From an uncultured Clostridia bacterium (lineage in GTDB: Bacteria > Bacillota > Clostridia > TANB77 > CAG-508), in NCBI GenBank assembly GCA_948530865.1, contig CAOTKV010000001.1, positions 186,001-250,000 of the forward strand: a DNA stretch of 64,000 nt, in the 5' to 3' direction. The stretch's first letter is position 1. The number at the start of each line of letters is the position of its first letter. The notes under the pieces are model-generated. The model was not told the DNA's origin. It saw only the letters and a program-made list of their open reading frames with translations, and did not search any database. This document shows, one piece after another, positions 34,657-42,787 of this stretch. The position numbers were made by a program, and so were the translations under genes.

Positions 34657-36993
34657 GTGGATAAATTTACAAAAGGCGATTTACAAAAGAAATTAAAATA
34701 TTTAAATTTAGACTTAGAAAAAATCCCTGAAGAGATAATTGAATATGAGCCATTAAATTATAATGTTTCTAGGTTAAATAATGATAAAGACCATAGAGTT
34801 TTTAGATATGTTCCAATCGATAAAATAGAAATATTATTTACACCTTGCTTAAGAACCGACCCATTAAAAGAAAAATACGCTAAAGCTATGCCTTTGTTCA
34901 AATATATTCTTCCAGCAGAAAATGAAGAAGATATTGAAAAATATACTACATTTTTAAGAATGTTAGATAAAATTTCTATTCCAGATATAGAAAATATTGT
35001 TAATATTCAAAAAGAGTTAGATAAAAAGGAACCATTTAGAGTAAAATATAATAAAGATCACTTATGGCAAATTTACTATTCTGAAACAACTGGAATGTAT
35101 TTTATGTTAGTTTGTACAAAAGAAGAAACATTTTCAGAATTCTTTTATTTATTAAAAATGAAGCTTGAATATGCTAAAAAGAAAGCGCCAAGCGTTCCTC
35201 AAATATATGTACCAATAAATGCAATAAATTATTCTGAGCAATTTTTAAATAGAACAGAAATTGCAGATTTAGAAAATTATTTATGGTTATTTACAAAGCA
35301 TTGGGCATTATCTTTTGAGGTATATGATAAAAAGAATAGTTTATCATTACAAATAACTGGAGATACATATGTTTATGATAAAGTAAAAAGTACATATAAA
35401 ATTAAATTATCAAACAGAGAAGAAGCATTAAAGTTTTATAAATTAATGAAAGCTTTATTTATAATGCAAACTGAAATAAAAAATCATTTTAATTTTATAA
35501 CTAGAATTGATAGCAATAATGGTTTGGAATTATATATGGGGCAAACAAGGCTTACTTATGAAATGTTAACTGATTTTATAAAAAGTGAAATCAGAGTAGC
35601 AGAAGAAGAGATTAAAACTCAGAATGATCAAATAGAAGAATTAGAAGAAGAACTTTCAGGTGTAAAAGAGGCTGTAAAGATAAAAGAAGATGAATATTTA
35701 GTAAAGCAAAAAGAGATTTCTACATATTTAGAATACAAAAAAACTTTTATAGGAAAAGTAAAATATTTCTTTAAATCTTCAAAAATAAATAAAAAAATAA
35801 AAGATGACCAAGATTTAGAAAATAGTTTAACAAGAAAAGATGAAGAAAGTGAAGGGTCTAAAAAAGTTAATATAGATCCAACAAGTACAGCTTTTAAGGA
35901 AAAGAAATTTTATACAATCGAAGATTTAGTTACAATATATTCATTGTATGAAAAAGGTGAAAAAAATTATAAAAATTTAAATCAAGATTTAAAAGCTCAA
36001 AGACTAAAATTAGAAAATCTAATTTCAAAAGTAAAAAATGCAACATTATATATTGAAGAAATAGATAAGCATAAAAAAAGTATTTTTGATTTTTGGAAAT
36101 ACTCAAATAAAGATGAAAGATTAAGTCTTGAAATGGGTAATGATCAAGAAAAATCTGAAAATAAAAATGTTTTAAAGAAATCATTTAATATAGAATCTGA
36201 TTTTGAAGATTTAGGAGCTAAAGTAGATACTATTCAAAGAAAGAAACTATCAAAAGAAGAGATGGATAGTGTGTTTTTAGCAAATACAGAAGTACTTTCA
36301 ATGCTTAATATGCTTAGAAGAAATAATTTAGATAAAGATGCTATTGAAGAGACTTTAGAAGATTTAAAAGAACAATTTGACAATAATAGACTTTATATAG
36401 ATAGTGAAACATTTGATATTTTTGGAAATATTTCTAATGATACAGCAATAAAATATATTGGAAATAGAAGTCATAGAGAAAATGAGAAAAGTAAGTTTAA
36501 AATATTAAATATAAATAAAAAGATTGATGTTTTTGACTTTACAGAAAAATTGCAAAGTACAATATCTTTTATAGAAGGAGCTATTCCAAAAGGAAAAGCA
36601 GAGTACGATTTTTCATTATATAAAGTATCTCAAATTACAGAACAAATTGATGAACAGGCTTTTGAAGTATATAATTTAAATGAAGAAAAAGCATTAGAAG
36701 AATATGAAGATGATGGTGAAGGTGCTTTAAATCTTATAAAATTAAATGTTAAGGAAGGATTACCATTATTATATTATTCTAATATAATTTTCTATGATAA
36801 TAATAATCAAACACTTCCACTTGGAATGGATTTGTCATCAAGTGTATTAATAGATTGCAAAAAATTAGAATTTAAATTAATTGGAAAAAATAAATTTAGA
36901 ACTAATAATTATTTCACAGAAAGCAAAAATTTAATTTTACCAAAATCTAAAGACGTATTTGTATATGAATATGATGTAGATTTAAAAAAGTAA
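34657..36993 (+). CDS. Large coiled-coil protein of unknown function
   Basis: I do not recognise this family. GTG 34657 is chosen because AAGGAG ends 9 bases before it. The 778-residue product has a mixed alpha/beta N-terminal region (to about 300), a long coiled coil (about 305-360), a basic patch (KVKYFFKSSKINKKIK), a second coiled coil near 435-480, and a C-terminal domain. It has no signal peptide, membrane helix or nucleotide-binding loop. It follows helD by 78 bases in the same direction, so a shared role is possible. Confidence 0.7.
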   Translation: MDKFTKGDLQKKLKYLNLDLEKIPEEIIEYEPLNYNVSRLNNDKDHRVFRYVPIDKIEILFTPCLRTDPLKEKYAKAMPLFKYILPAENEEDIEKYTTFLRMLDKISIPDIENIVNIQKELDKKEPFRVKYNKDHLWQIYYSETTGMYFMLVCTKEETFSEFFYLLKMKLEYAKKKAPSVPQIYVPINAINYSEQFLNRTEIADLENYLWLFTKHWALSFEVYDKKNSLSLQITGDTYVYDKVKSTYKIKLSNREEALKFYKLMKALFIMQTEIKNHFNFITRIDSNNGLELYMGQTRLTYEMLTDFIKSEIRVAEEEIKTQNDQIEELEEELSGVKEAVKIKEDEYLVKQKEISTYLEYKKTFIGKVKYFFKSSKINKKIKDDQDLENSLTRKDEESEGSKKVNIDPTSTAFKEKKFYTIEDLVTIYSLYEKGEKNYKNLNQDLKAQRLKLENLISKVKNATLYIEEIDKHKKSIFDFWKYSNKDERLSLEMGNDQEKSENKNVLKKSFNIESDFEDLGAKVDTIQRKKLSKEEMDSVFLANTEVLSMLNMLRRNNLDKDAIEETLEDLKEQFDNNRLYIDSETFDIFGNISNDTAIKYIGNRSHRENEKSKFKILNINKKIDVFDFTEKLQSTISFIEGAIPKGKAEYDFSLYKVSQITEQIDEQAFEVYNLNEEKALEEYEDDGEGALNLIKLNVKEGLPLLYYSNIIFYDNNNQTLPLGMDLSSSVLIDCKKLEFKLIGKNKFRTNNYFTESKNLILPKSKDVFVYEYDVDLKK

Positions 36994-37015
36994 ATTAGAA
37001 AAGAGGTATTTGTAT

Positions 37016-38191
37016 ATGATAAAAAGAGCTGTAATAATAGTATTAGATAGCTTTGGAGTTGGAGAAACTCCAGATGCTGTAGAATATGGAGATGTTGGAA
37101 GTAATACTTTTGCTGGAATATATAATAACACAACTTTAAATATTCCTAATATGAAAAAATTAGGTTTATATAATATACAGGATATTGGAATAGATAATAA
37201 AGAAGAAAAACCAATAGGAATATATGGTAAAGCAGCAGAAAAAACAAAAGGAAAAAATAGTCCTGTTGGGCATTGGGAAATTGCAGGTTTTATAAAAGAT
37301 GAGCCATTTAAAACTTATTATGAAGGATTTCCAAAAGATCTTTTAGATGAAATATCACAAAGAGCTGGAATAAAAGGATTTATATGTAATCAAAAAGGTT
37401 CAGGAACAGATTTCTTAACGAAATTTGGAGAAGAAAGCATAGAAAAGAAAATGCCAATTGTATATACATCAGCAGATAGTGTGCTTCAAATTGCTGCTCA
37501 TGAAGAAGTATTTCCAGTTCAAGAATTATATAAAATATGTCAAATTGCAAGAGATGTAATTGATGAAAAAGGTTATGGAATAGGAACTGTTATAGCAAGA
37601 CCATATATTGGAACATCAAGCGATAATTTTACAAGAACTTATAGTAGAAAAGATTATGAAGCAGAAAATTTCGGAAGAACAATGTTAGATGTATTCAGTG
37701 AAAATGGTAAAAAAGTATTAGCAATAGGAAAAATTGAAGATTTATTTTCAGGAAGAGGAATACATAGAGCTATTCATACAAATGGAAATGCAGATGGAAT
37801 TGAAAAAACAATAGACGCAATCAAAAATGCAGAAGAAGACTTAATCTTTGTGAATTTAGTTGATTTTGATATGCTATATGGACATAGAAATAATATAGAG
37901 GGATATGCTAGAGCTTTAGAAGAATTTGATAATAAATTACCAGAAATATTAGATTCTTTGAAAGAAGATGATCTATTAATTTTAACAGCAGATCATGGAA
38001 ATGACCCAAGTACACCAAGTACAGATCATTCAAGAGAATATATACCAATAGTTGCATATAGTAAAAATTTAAAGCCAAATGTTGATTTAGGAATAAGAGA
38101 AACATATGCAGATATATCAGCTACAATTCTAGATATATTTAATTTAGAAAAGTTAGAAAATGGAATAAGTTTTAAAAATGATATAATGTAA
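37016..38191 (+). CDS. deoB: Phosphopentomutase
   Basis: This 391-residue protein interconverts ribose (or deoxyribose) 1- and 5-phosphates, linking nucleoside breakdown to the pentose pathway. The alkaline-phosphatase-fold metal site is complete: VLDSFGVGE near residue 8, GHWEIAG near 90 with the phospho-accepting Thr region, DFDMLYGHR near 283, and LTADHGNDP plus STDHSRE near 325-340. ATG 37016 is preferred over TTG 37010 from homologue start patterns. Confidence 0.95.
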   Translation: MIKRAVIIVLDSFGVGETPDAVEYGDVGSNTFAGIYNNTTLNIPNMKKLGLYNIQDIGIDNKEEKPIGIYGKAAEKTKGKNSPVGHWEIAGFIKDEPFKTYYEGFPKDLLDEISQRAGIKGFICNQKGSGTDFLTKFGEESIEKKMPIVYTSADSVLQIAAHEEVFPVQELYKICQIARDVIDEKGYGIGTVIARPYIGTSSDNFTRTYSRKDYEAENFGRTMLDVFSENGKKVLAIGKIEDLFSGRGIHRAIHTNGNADGIEKTIDAIKNAEEDLIFVNLVDFDMLYGHRNNIEGYARALEEFDNKLPEILDSLKEDDLLILTADHGNDPSTPSTDHSREYIPIVAYSKNLKPNVDLGIRETYADISATILDIFNLEKLENGISFKNDIM

Positions 38192-38196
38192 AAATG

Positions 38197-38234
38197 ATGC
38201 GCTATTATTAGAAAACTTTTAATAGCGCATTTTC
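38197..38234 (+). terminator. Rho-independent terminator after deoB
   Basis: ATGCGCTATTA (38197-38207) and TAATAGCGCAT (38220-38230) form an 11-bp stem followed by TTT. Confidence 0.8.
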
Positions 38235-38254
38235 AATAAAATTTATTAAAAAAC

Positions 38255-38283
38255 TAGACAAGTAAAATTATATATGTTAATAT
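38255..38283 (+). promoter_or_regulatory. Probable tRNA-Leu promoter
   Basis: TAGACA (38255-38260), 17 bases, TAATAT (38278-38283), followed by about 90 bases of leader before the tRNA. Confidence 0.55.
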
Positions 38284-38374
38284 ATTCATATGCTTGAGTT
38301 ATGATAGCTGTTTGAGCAAAGCGAGATACAGATATCTTATACGATTGTCTTTATTAAATTTTATTGTTTTATAT

Positions 38375-38457
38375 GCCTGAGTGGCGGAATTGGCAGACGC
38401 ACACGACTCAAAATCGTGCGGGAAACCATGCGGGTTCGAGTCCCGCCTTAGGCACCA
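38375..38457 (+). tRNA. tRNA-Leu (anticodon CAA)
   Basis: The acceptor arms GCCTGAG and CTTAGGC pair, the D arm reads GGCGGAATTGGCAGACGC, and the anticodon stem CACGA/TCGTG holds loop CTCAAAA with anticodon CAA. A long variable arm marks a class II tRNA, the T arm reads GGGTTCGAGTCCCG, and CCA is encoded. It decodes UUG. Confidence 0.96.
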
Positions 38458-38500
38458 ACGACGTATCTGTTCGAACTAAATTGAACAGAATTGATACAGA

Positions 38501-38535
38501 AATCAATCAGAAAATAAAATCTGGTTGATTTTTTT
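38501..38535 (+). terminator. Terminator after tRNA-Leu
   Basis: AATCAATCAG (38501-38510) pairs with CTGGTTGATT (38521-38530, one wobble), followed by a run of T. A second hairpin (CTGTTC/GAACAG) lies just before it. Confidence 0.8.
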
Positions 38536-38586
38536 GTTGCTTAAAAACAATATTAAAATCATCCAAATGAAAGGATGGTGTTTGAA

Positions 38587-38856
38587 GTGAAGATAATTAA
38601 GCAAGAACTAGAATTTGAGGAATGTCTAAAACAGCGACTTGAGTTTATATGTGATTTTTCAAAAGTTACTCCTACTTTTATTAATGGTAGCATTAGAAAA
38701 TTAGAGAGGACTAATCTTACATATATTGAGCCACATAGAGTAATTATTAAGAATATTACTTTTTTAGTGTTTAATTACTCTAATGATGTGTATATCTCTA
38801 ACTTGACTAACAAGATTAAATTATCAGAGTTAGAAGAATATTTGAAAAACATATAA
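38587..38856 (+). CDS. Small hypothetical protein
   Basis: GTG 38587 is preferred over ATG 38575, since the latter overlaps the AAAGGATGG ribosome site. The product is 89 residues, charged, soluble, with an alternating beta pattern in the middle (PHRVIIKNITFLVFNYS). No known family. It opens the accessory zone that follows the tRNA. Confidence 0.5.
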   Translation: MKIIKQELEFEECLKQRLEFICDFSKVTPTFINGSIRKLERTNLTYIEPHRVIIKNITFLVFNYSNDVYISNLTNKIKLSELEEYLKNI

Positions 38857-38872
38857 TTGTAAATATTTGGCA

Positions 38873-38973
38873 ACAACGATAATGAAATCGCTAATAATAT
38901 TGCTAGAAAAGTAACTATACCAGATGAAAACAAGCAAATTAAGAATAAAAAGAAAAATAATGATACCAGATTT
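38873..38973 (+). pseudogene. Possible gene remnant before 38924 ORF
   Basis: A frame from about 38868 to a TAA near 38973 reads FGNNDNEIANNIARKVTIPD and continues with a Lys/Asn-rich tail. It has protein-like character but no start codon or ribosome site. It overlaps the next ORF in another frame and may be the displaced front part of it. Confidence 0.3.
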
Positions 38974-39292
38974 TAAAGGAGAAATTTTAGATGTGGAAAA
39001 TGAAAAAGTAAAATATTTAATAGATATGATAAATGATATGGATATAAAAGATAAATTAAGATTAGCAATATGTATGAGCCAAAGCAAATGGAGTGGTCTT
39101 ATATATAATACTAAAGAAAATTTTGAAAAATTTGATAATATGCTGAAAAGCATAGATGAAGAATACAGAACTACTTTGATAAATTTTGCTAAATATAAAA
39201 TTGTAATGTTTGTAATGACTAAACTTATGGAAATGGAAATAACGGAACAAAATAAAGTTGCACTATTTTTATTTAATAATATAAAAATCTAG
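38924..39292 (+). CDS. Small hypothetical helical protein
   Basis: The 122-codon frame has no ribosome site before ATG 38924; a GTG near 38991, after AAAGGAG, is an alternative start. Most of the product is helical and includes MSQSKWSGLIYNTKENFEKF. I cannot assign a family. The frame upstream looks like a remnant, so this gene may be partly decayed. Confidence 0.45.
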   Translation: MKTSKLRIKRKIMIPDFKGEILDVENEKVKYLIDMINDMDIKDKLRLAICMSQSKWSGLIYNTKENFEKFDNMLKSIDEEYRTTLINFAKYKIVMFVMTKLMEMEITEQNKVALFLFNNIKI

Positions 39293-39299
39293 AAAACAA

Positions 39300-39328
39300 T
39301 TGACTTTTACAAACAAAAGTTTTATACT
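39300..39328 (+). promoter_or_regulatory. dinD promoter with LexA-like AAAC-N4-GTTT site
   Basis: TTGACT (39300-39305), 17 bases, TATACT (39323-39328). The spacer contains AAACAAAAGTTT (39311-39322), a palindrome close to the Gram-positive GAAC-N4-GTTC damage-response box. Confidence 0.55.
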
Positions 39329-39333
39329 AATGT

Positions 39334-40201
39334 TTGAATAATAAAATATTAAGAAACGGAGATGATATTATTGAAAAAATAGATGGAAATAATAAATCAT
39401 TTGAAGATATAAAACATATTGATGAAAATGGTGTTGAATTTTGGTATGCTAGAGAACTTATGACTATTTTGGAATACTCTAATTGGCAGAACTTTGAGAA
39501 GATAATTGATAAAGCCAAAATGACGTGCCAAAATAGTGACATCAGTGTATTAGACCATTTTACTGACGTTAATAAAATGGTGCGAATCGGTTCAGGAGCT
39601 TATAGAGAGCAAATTGATTATAGATTAACTCGTTATGCTTGTTATTTAGTAGCACAAAATGGAGATAGTAGAAAAAAAGTAATTGCTACCGCACAAACTT
39701 ATTTTGCAGTTCAAACAAGAAAACAAGAGATTAACGAAAAAGAATATAGTATGCTTACAGAAGAGGAAAAGAGATTTTATCAAAGAAACTTAACAAGGAA
39801 AGGCAATTATTCACTTAATCAAACTGCTAAAAATGCAGGAGTTAAAAACTTTGATAAATTCCATAATGCAGGATATAAAGGTCTATATAATGGTGAAACT
39901 GCTGATGATATTGCTAAAAGAAAAGGTTTAAGGTATAGAGAAGATATTTTAGACAATATGGGAAGTGATGAACTTATTGCAAATTTATTTAGAATTTCCC
40001 AAACAGAGCAAAGATTAAAAAGAGACAATGTAGATACCGAAAAGAAAGCTTGTGATACTCATAATAAAATAGGAAAAATAGTTAGAAAAGCAATTAAAGA
40101 AGCTGGACGGAACTATGCCTGAAAATTTAACTACTCCTAAAAAGAGCTTAAAGCAATTAGAAAAAGAAAACAATAAAAAATTGAAAAAAACAAATAAATA
40201 A
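39334..40201 (+). CDS. dinD: DinD-like DNA-damage-inducible protein (BRO-type), +1 shift at CGGA
   Basis: The N-terminal half is the BRO/DinD domain (ENGVEFWYARELMTILEY, then IGSGAYREQIDYRLTRYACYLV and TYFAVQTRKQE). The zero frame ends at 40122, four codons after a CGG at 40108. Skipping the C gives EAGGTMPENL and a Lys-rich tail to TAA 40199-40201, which is how DinD proteins normally end. The start is uncertain: TTG 39334 sits at the predicted transcription start, so an ATT near 39367-39370, five to eight bases after GGAG, may be used. DinD proteins are damage-induced and modulate RecA filaments. Confidence 0.82.
40108..40111 (+). other. CGGA +1 shift site in dinD
   Basis: GGA CGG AAC TAT GCC TGA in zero frame; GGA (C) GGA ACT ATG CCT restores the conserved GGTMPE ending of DinD. 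Confidence 0.85.
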
Positions 40202-40217
40202 ATTATTGCTATGAAAG

Positions 40218-40244
40218 ATGACCAGTATTTTTTTTACTGGTCAT
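40218..40244. terminator. Hairpin between converging genes
   Basis: ATGACCAGTA (40218-40227) and TACTGGTCAT (40235-40244) pair with a T-rich loop; the T-run lies in the loop rather than after the stem, so efficiency is uncertain. Confidence 0.5.
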
Positions 40245-40271
40245 CAGTCGTTTTACAATATTTGCCTCCGT

Positions 40272-40681
40272 TTAAAGATTCTCTTTTGATTTTTGTCTAT
40301 TTTTCAATTTTTGTATTATTGGTATTGAAAATATAAATCCAAAAATTATCATAGTTATTCCAACAAATGTTGAAGATTGACTAATAAAATCATTCGGATC
40401 TTTTGGGTTATACAAAATCATTATTTTTTGTCCAATATACTTATGACTAGTAACATCTACATGTCCAGAATATTCTTTTCCATCTACAAAAAATTTTGCA
40501 CTCGCAGTCCAGTATCTAGTGTCTCTATGTGTGTCATACACTCTCTCGCAATATGTAATCTCTCCGATAGTTCTTTTCATTGTTATATTTGAACTTAATG
40601 CATATAATCCCATTAATACTAAAAAAATTACAACTATAGATAATATTATTAATGTAATATCCTTTTTTTCATATCAATCAC
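40272..40681 (-). CDS. DUF3592-like membrane protein, frame depends on an A7 tract
   Basis: The clear part is 113 residues with the DUF3592-type pattern (a beta domain with VGQK-like 'G..V.v.YNP.dP' seen as GQKIMILYNPKDP, then a C-terminal membrane helix). Its ATG at 40613 has no ribosome site. Upstream, a GTG at 40681 lies six bases after GGAGG and leads through A7 (40663-40669). One extra A would join it to ITLIILSIVVIFLVLMGLY, a proper N-terminal membrane helix. So the gene is either one base short in the tract or relies on slippage. This shift is unrelated to CGGA. Confidence 0.6.
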
Positions 40682-40713
40682 ATAAAACCTCCTTCACATT
40701 AATTTTATAATAC

Positions 40714-41376
40714 TTACTGCATTGGTTCAATATCAATAATTCCCTCGAAAAAGCTTAAGTTTTTCATTATATTAATATCATAATTCTTATTAAAATTATT
40801 AAAGTGTTCAATTTGTTTATTAAGCTTGAATGTATTTTTATCTAAATCAATATCAACATTTACTTCAATTTTCTTTTTTATGTATAAATAGGCTCTATCT
40901 CCAATGTTAACTTTCGATTTATCTTTTCTAAAAATTGCTATATCAGTATAAGTATTATTTATTCTAATATAGGTTTGAGTATAATGACTAATACAATAAT
41001 CATCATAAGTAAAAAATAATTGATTATTAGCTTTAACAATTGGATATAACCTATAATCTCTTCTTCTAAATCCTTGAGAATCTTCAGTATATCCATAACT
41101 TACTAATACAAAATCCTCTATTATACATTCTATAGGGGGTGTATTAAGAAAATATTTGGCTCTACTAATATGCATTTTATAAAATACAATATCAACAATT
41201 ATAAATAGAATTAATGGAATTAATAAGATAATTGCTCTTATATTAATTTCTTCAAAAAATTCACTAAATAAGACATTTAAAAGAAGTAATGCAATTATTT
41301 GTGATATAAAAATTATTAAAAAAGCAATAAGTTTAGTCTTTATAATATTTAAAATATTTTTATTTTGATTATTCAT
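40714..41376 (-). CDS. Membrane protein of unknown function
   Basis: This 220-residue protein has two N-terminal membrane helices (about 14-36 and 47-66) followed by a soluble domain with RRRDYRLYPIV and a lysine-rich C-terminus. It resembles its neighbour in topology (membrane anchor plus a beta-rich domain sensing or binding something), but I see no sequence family. ATG follows AGGTGG. Confidence 0.55.
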   Translation of the reverse strand: MNNQNKNILNIIKTKLIAFLIIFISQIIALLLLNVLFSEFFEEINIRAIILLIPLILFIIVDIVFYKMHISRAKYFLNTPPIECIIEDFVLVSYGYTEDSQGFRRRDYRLYPIVKANNQLFFTYDDYCISHYTQTYIRINNTYTDIAIFRKDKSKVNIGDRAYLYIKKKIEVNVDIDLDKNTFKLNKQIEHFNNFNKNYDINIMKNLSFFEGIIDIEPMQ

Positions 41377-41455
41377 TTAATTACCACCTCATCTTAATAG
41401 ATATTATCATAGATTTAAGCGTTTATCAATAATCAAAAAATTTTTTTTGAAATAC

Positions 41456-41672
41456 TTGAAAGTTTATAAAATTTATGTTAAATTATAAATAATAAATTGA
41501 TTGATATTTGTATCAATCGTTAAAGGTGTGAAAAAAGTTGTAGATATCTACGTCAACCGCACCATAAAAAGCATAGCGGAAGCTATGCTTAAATTATTTT
41601 TATAGGTGGACTCGAAAAGGAACATACTGGATTAAGTTAAAAATAAATCTAGGGCCATTATTCGACCACTAG
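41456..41672 (+). ncRNA. Candidate structured RNA in a gene-free region
   Basis: Several helices follow one another: GATTGATA/TATCAATC, then GGTGTG/CGCACC enclosing GTTG/CAAC around GTAGATATCTAC, then AAGCATAGC/GCTATGCTT with a GGAA loop (41572-41593 region), then GTGG..TCGAA pairing with TTCGACCAC (41603-41669). A TTGAAA near 41456 could start it. No family matches in my memory. The stems also exist on the minus strand, where the third is followed by TTTTT and could end the radical SAM transcript. Confidence 0.4.
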
Positions 41673-41821
41673 GTTTTAATTTTGAATACCTGTTTTTTAG
41701 TTTTATCATGACACCAAATGGTTGTATTAATCTCCTCAGGAGTTGCTTCAATAAGTCCCATAGCTTCAGGAGTTCCAAGCATTTCAAGAGGATGCAAAGC
41801 AATATATACTAGTAGCTGTGT
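41669..41821 (-). pseudogene. Remnant coding frame (C-terminal fragment)
   Basis: A 50-codon minus-strand frame with protein-like composition includes LHPLEMLGTPEAMGLIEATP and TTIWCHDKTKKQ, ending in TAG. It has no start codon or ribosome site at its N-terminal end. It is probably the tail of a lost gene; an internal ATG could give 37 residues. Confidence 0.4.
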
Positions 41822-41914
41822 CTATTTTGTACCAAAAGGAACAAGTTAAAGGAGGGATACTGCATTGTATTCCATCCTTTAATAAATTTTAAAGAAAATA
41901 AAAGTATACTTAAT

Positions 41915-42787
41915 TTAACATGCTCCACGATCATTTGCTAAATCTTGTGACGCAACTATTCTTTTATGAATACTTCCATCTGGTGATATATATATACTAT
42001 CAAAACATACTGGTTCATAAGTTAGTGATTGAAATTGTGATTGCTTAATTGGAGTTTTTAAATTACATGTTAAGTTTAAAATAGTTTTTATGCCAAATCT
42101 TTTTTCAAGTGATTTTGGTTCTAAATAGCATCCACTTTGTAAAGTATCATTTTGATGAATATCATTACAATAAGGTTTTAACAATTTTTGCAAGTCTACG
42201 AAATTTGGATCATTTGGATCATCAGTTGACATTTCTGAAAATTTTACTGAAGTAAATCCCAATTTTTTCATTTCTAAAGCAAATTCATCCATTTTATCAA
42301 ATGAATCAATTCCTTTTTTATTAACAACACAATTAACTCTTAATTTAAGCTTTGGATTTAACTTATGAAATTCTTTTATCATATATAGTTGGGGAGTGAC
42401 TCCAACTATATCATCATTTATTTTTTTATTTCCCATGACAGAAACAATAAGCTTATCTAATTTTGTTATAACAGGTAATAGGCACTCTAAATCATAACCA
42501 TTAGTATTAACAGTAATTTTTCTCTTATAGGGTGCAATAGCATTAATAATTTTAACTAAGTCATCTGGAAATAATGTTGATTCTCCACCCAATAGAAGAA
42601 CATCAGGATATTTATCTAATGCAATGGCATTTTCAATAATTTTATCTATATTTGTGTTAGAAGCTTTATTAAATCTTCCAACACAAAAGTAACACTTTCC
42701 ATTACAGGCAGTAGTTGTTTGAATACACAATCTTGGTCCCATTCTTCCCATACAATAATTTTCTTTACTTCTTAAGGTAATTGACAT
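41915..42787 (-). CDS. Radical SAM protein, second of a pair
   Basis: This 290-residue protein has the iron-sulfur motif C-x3-C-x2-C at residues 28, 32 and 35, the GGES motif (LLGGESTLFP), and the usual TIM-barrel segments. Further cysteines occur at residues 12 and 21 and near the C-terminus, and it ends in Cys. It could modify a peptide, a tRNA or a small molecule; no product is indicated. Its start lies 23 bases inside the end of the upstream radical SAM gene, and a GGAG there fixes it. The two proteins share length, layout and several motifs, pointing to duplication. Confidence 0.85.
   Translation of the reverse strand: MSITLRSKENYCMGRMGPRLCIQTTTACNGKCYFCVGRFNKASNTNIDKIIENAIALDKYPDVLLLGGESTLFPDDLVKIINAIAPYKRKITVNTNGYDLECLLPVITKLDKLIVSVMGNKKINDDIVGVTPQLYMIKEFHKLNPKLKLRVNCVVNKKGIDSFDKMDEFALEMKKLGFTSVKFSEMSTDDPNDPNFVDLQKLLKPYCNDIHQNDTLQSGCYLEPKSLEKRFGIKTILNLTCNLKTPIKQSQFQSLTYEPVCFDSIYISPDGSIHKRIVASQDLANDRGAC

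Noticed and set aside
38375..38457. tRNA-Leu as an integration site for the accessory zone that follows
   Set aside because: I found no repeat of the tRNA 3' end downstream and no integrase gene in the window.
39334..40122. DinD ending at 40122 as a complete protein
   Set aside because: The zero-frame ending lacks the conserved DinD tail, which is present in the +1 frame immediately after CGGA.
41809..41865. 18-codon minus-strand ORF as a radical SAM peptide substrate
   Set aside because: It lacks a leader-like region and conserved core residues, and it overlaps a remnant coding frame; evidence is too thin to call it a gene.
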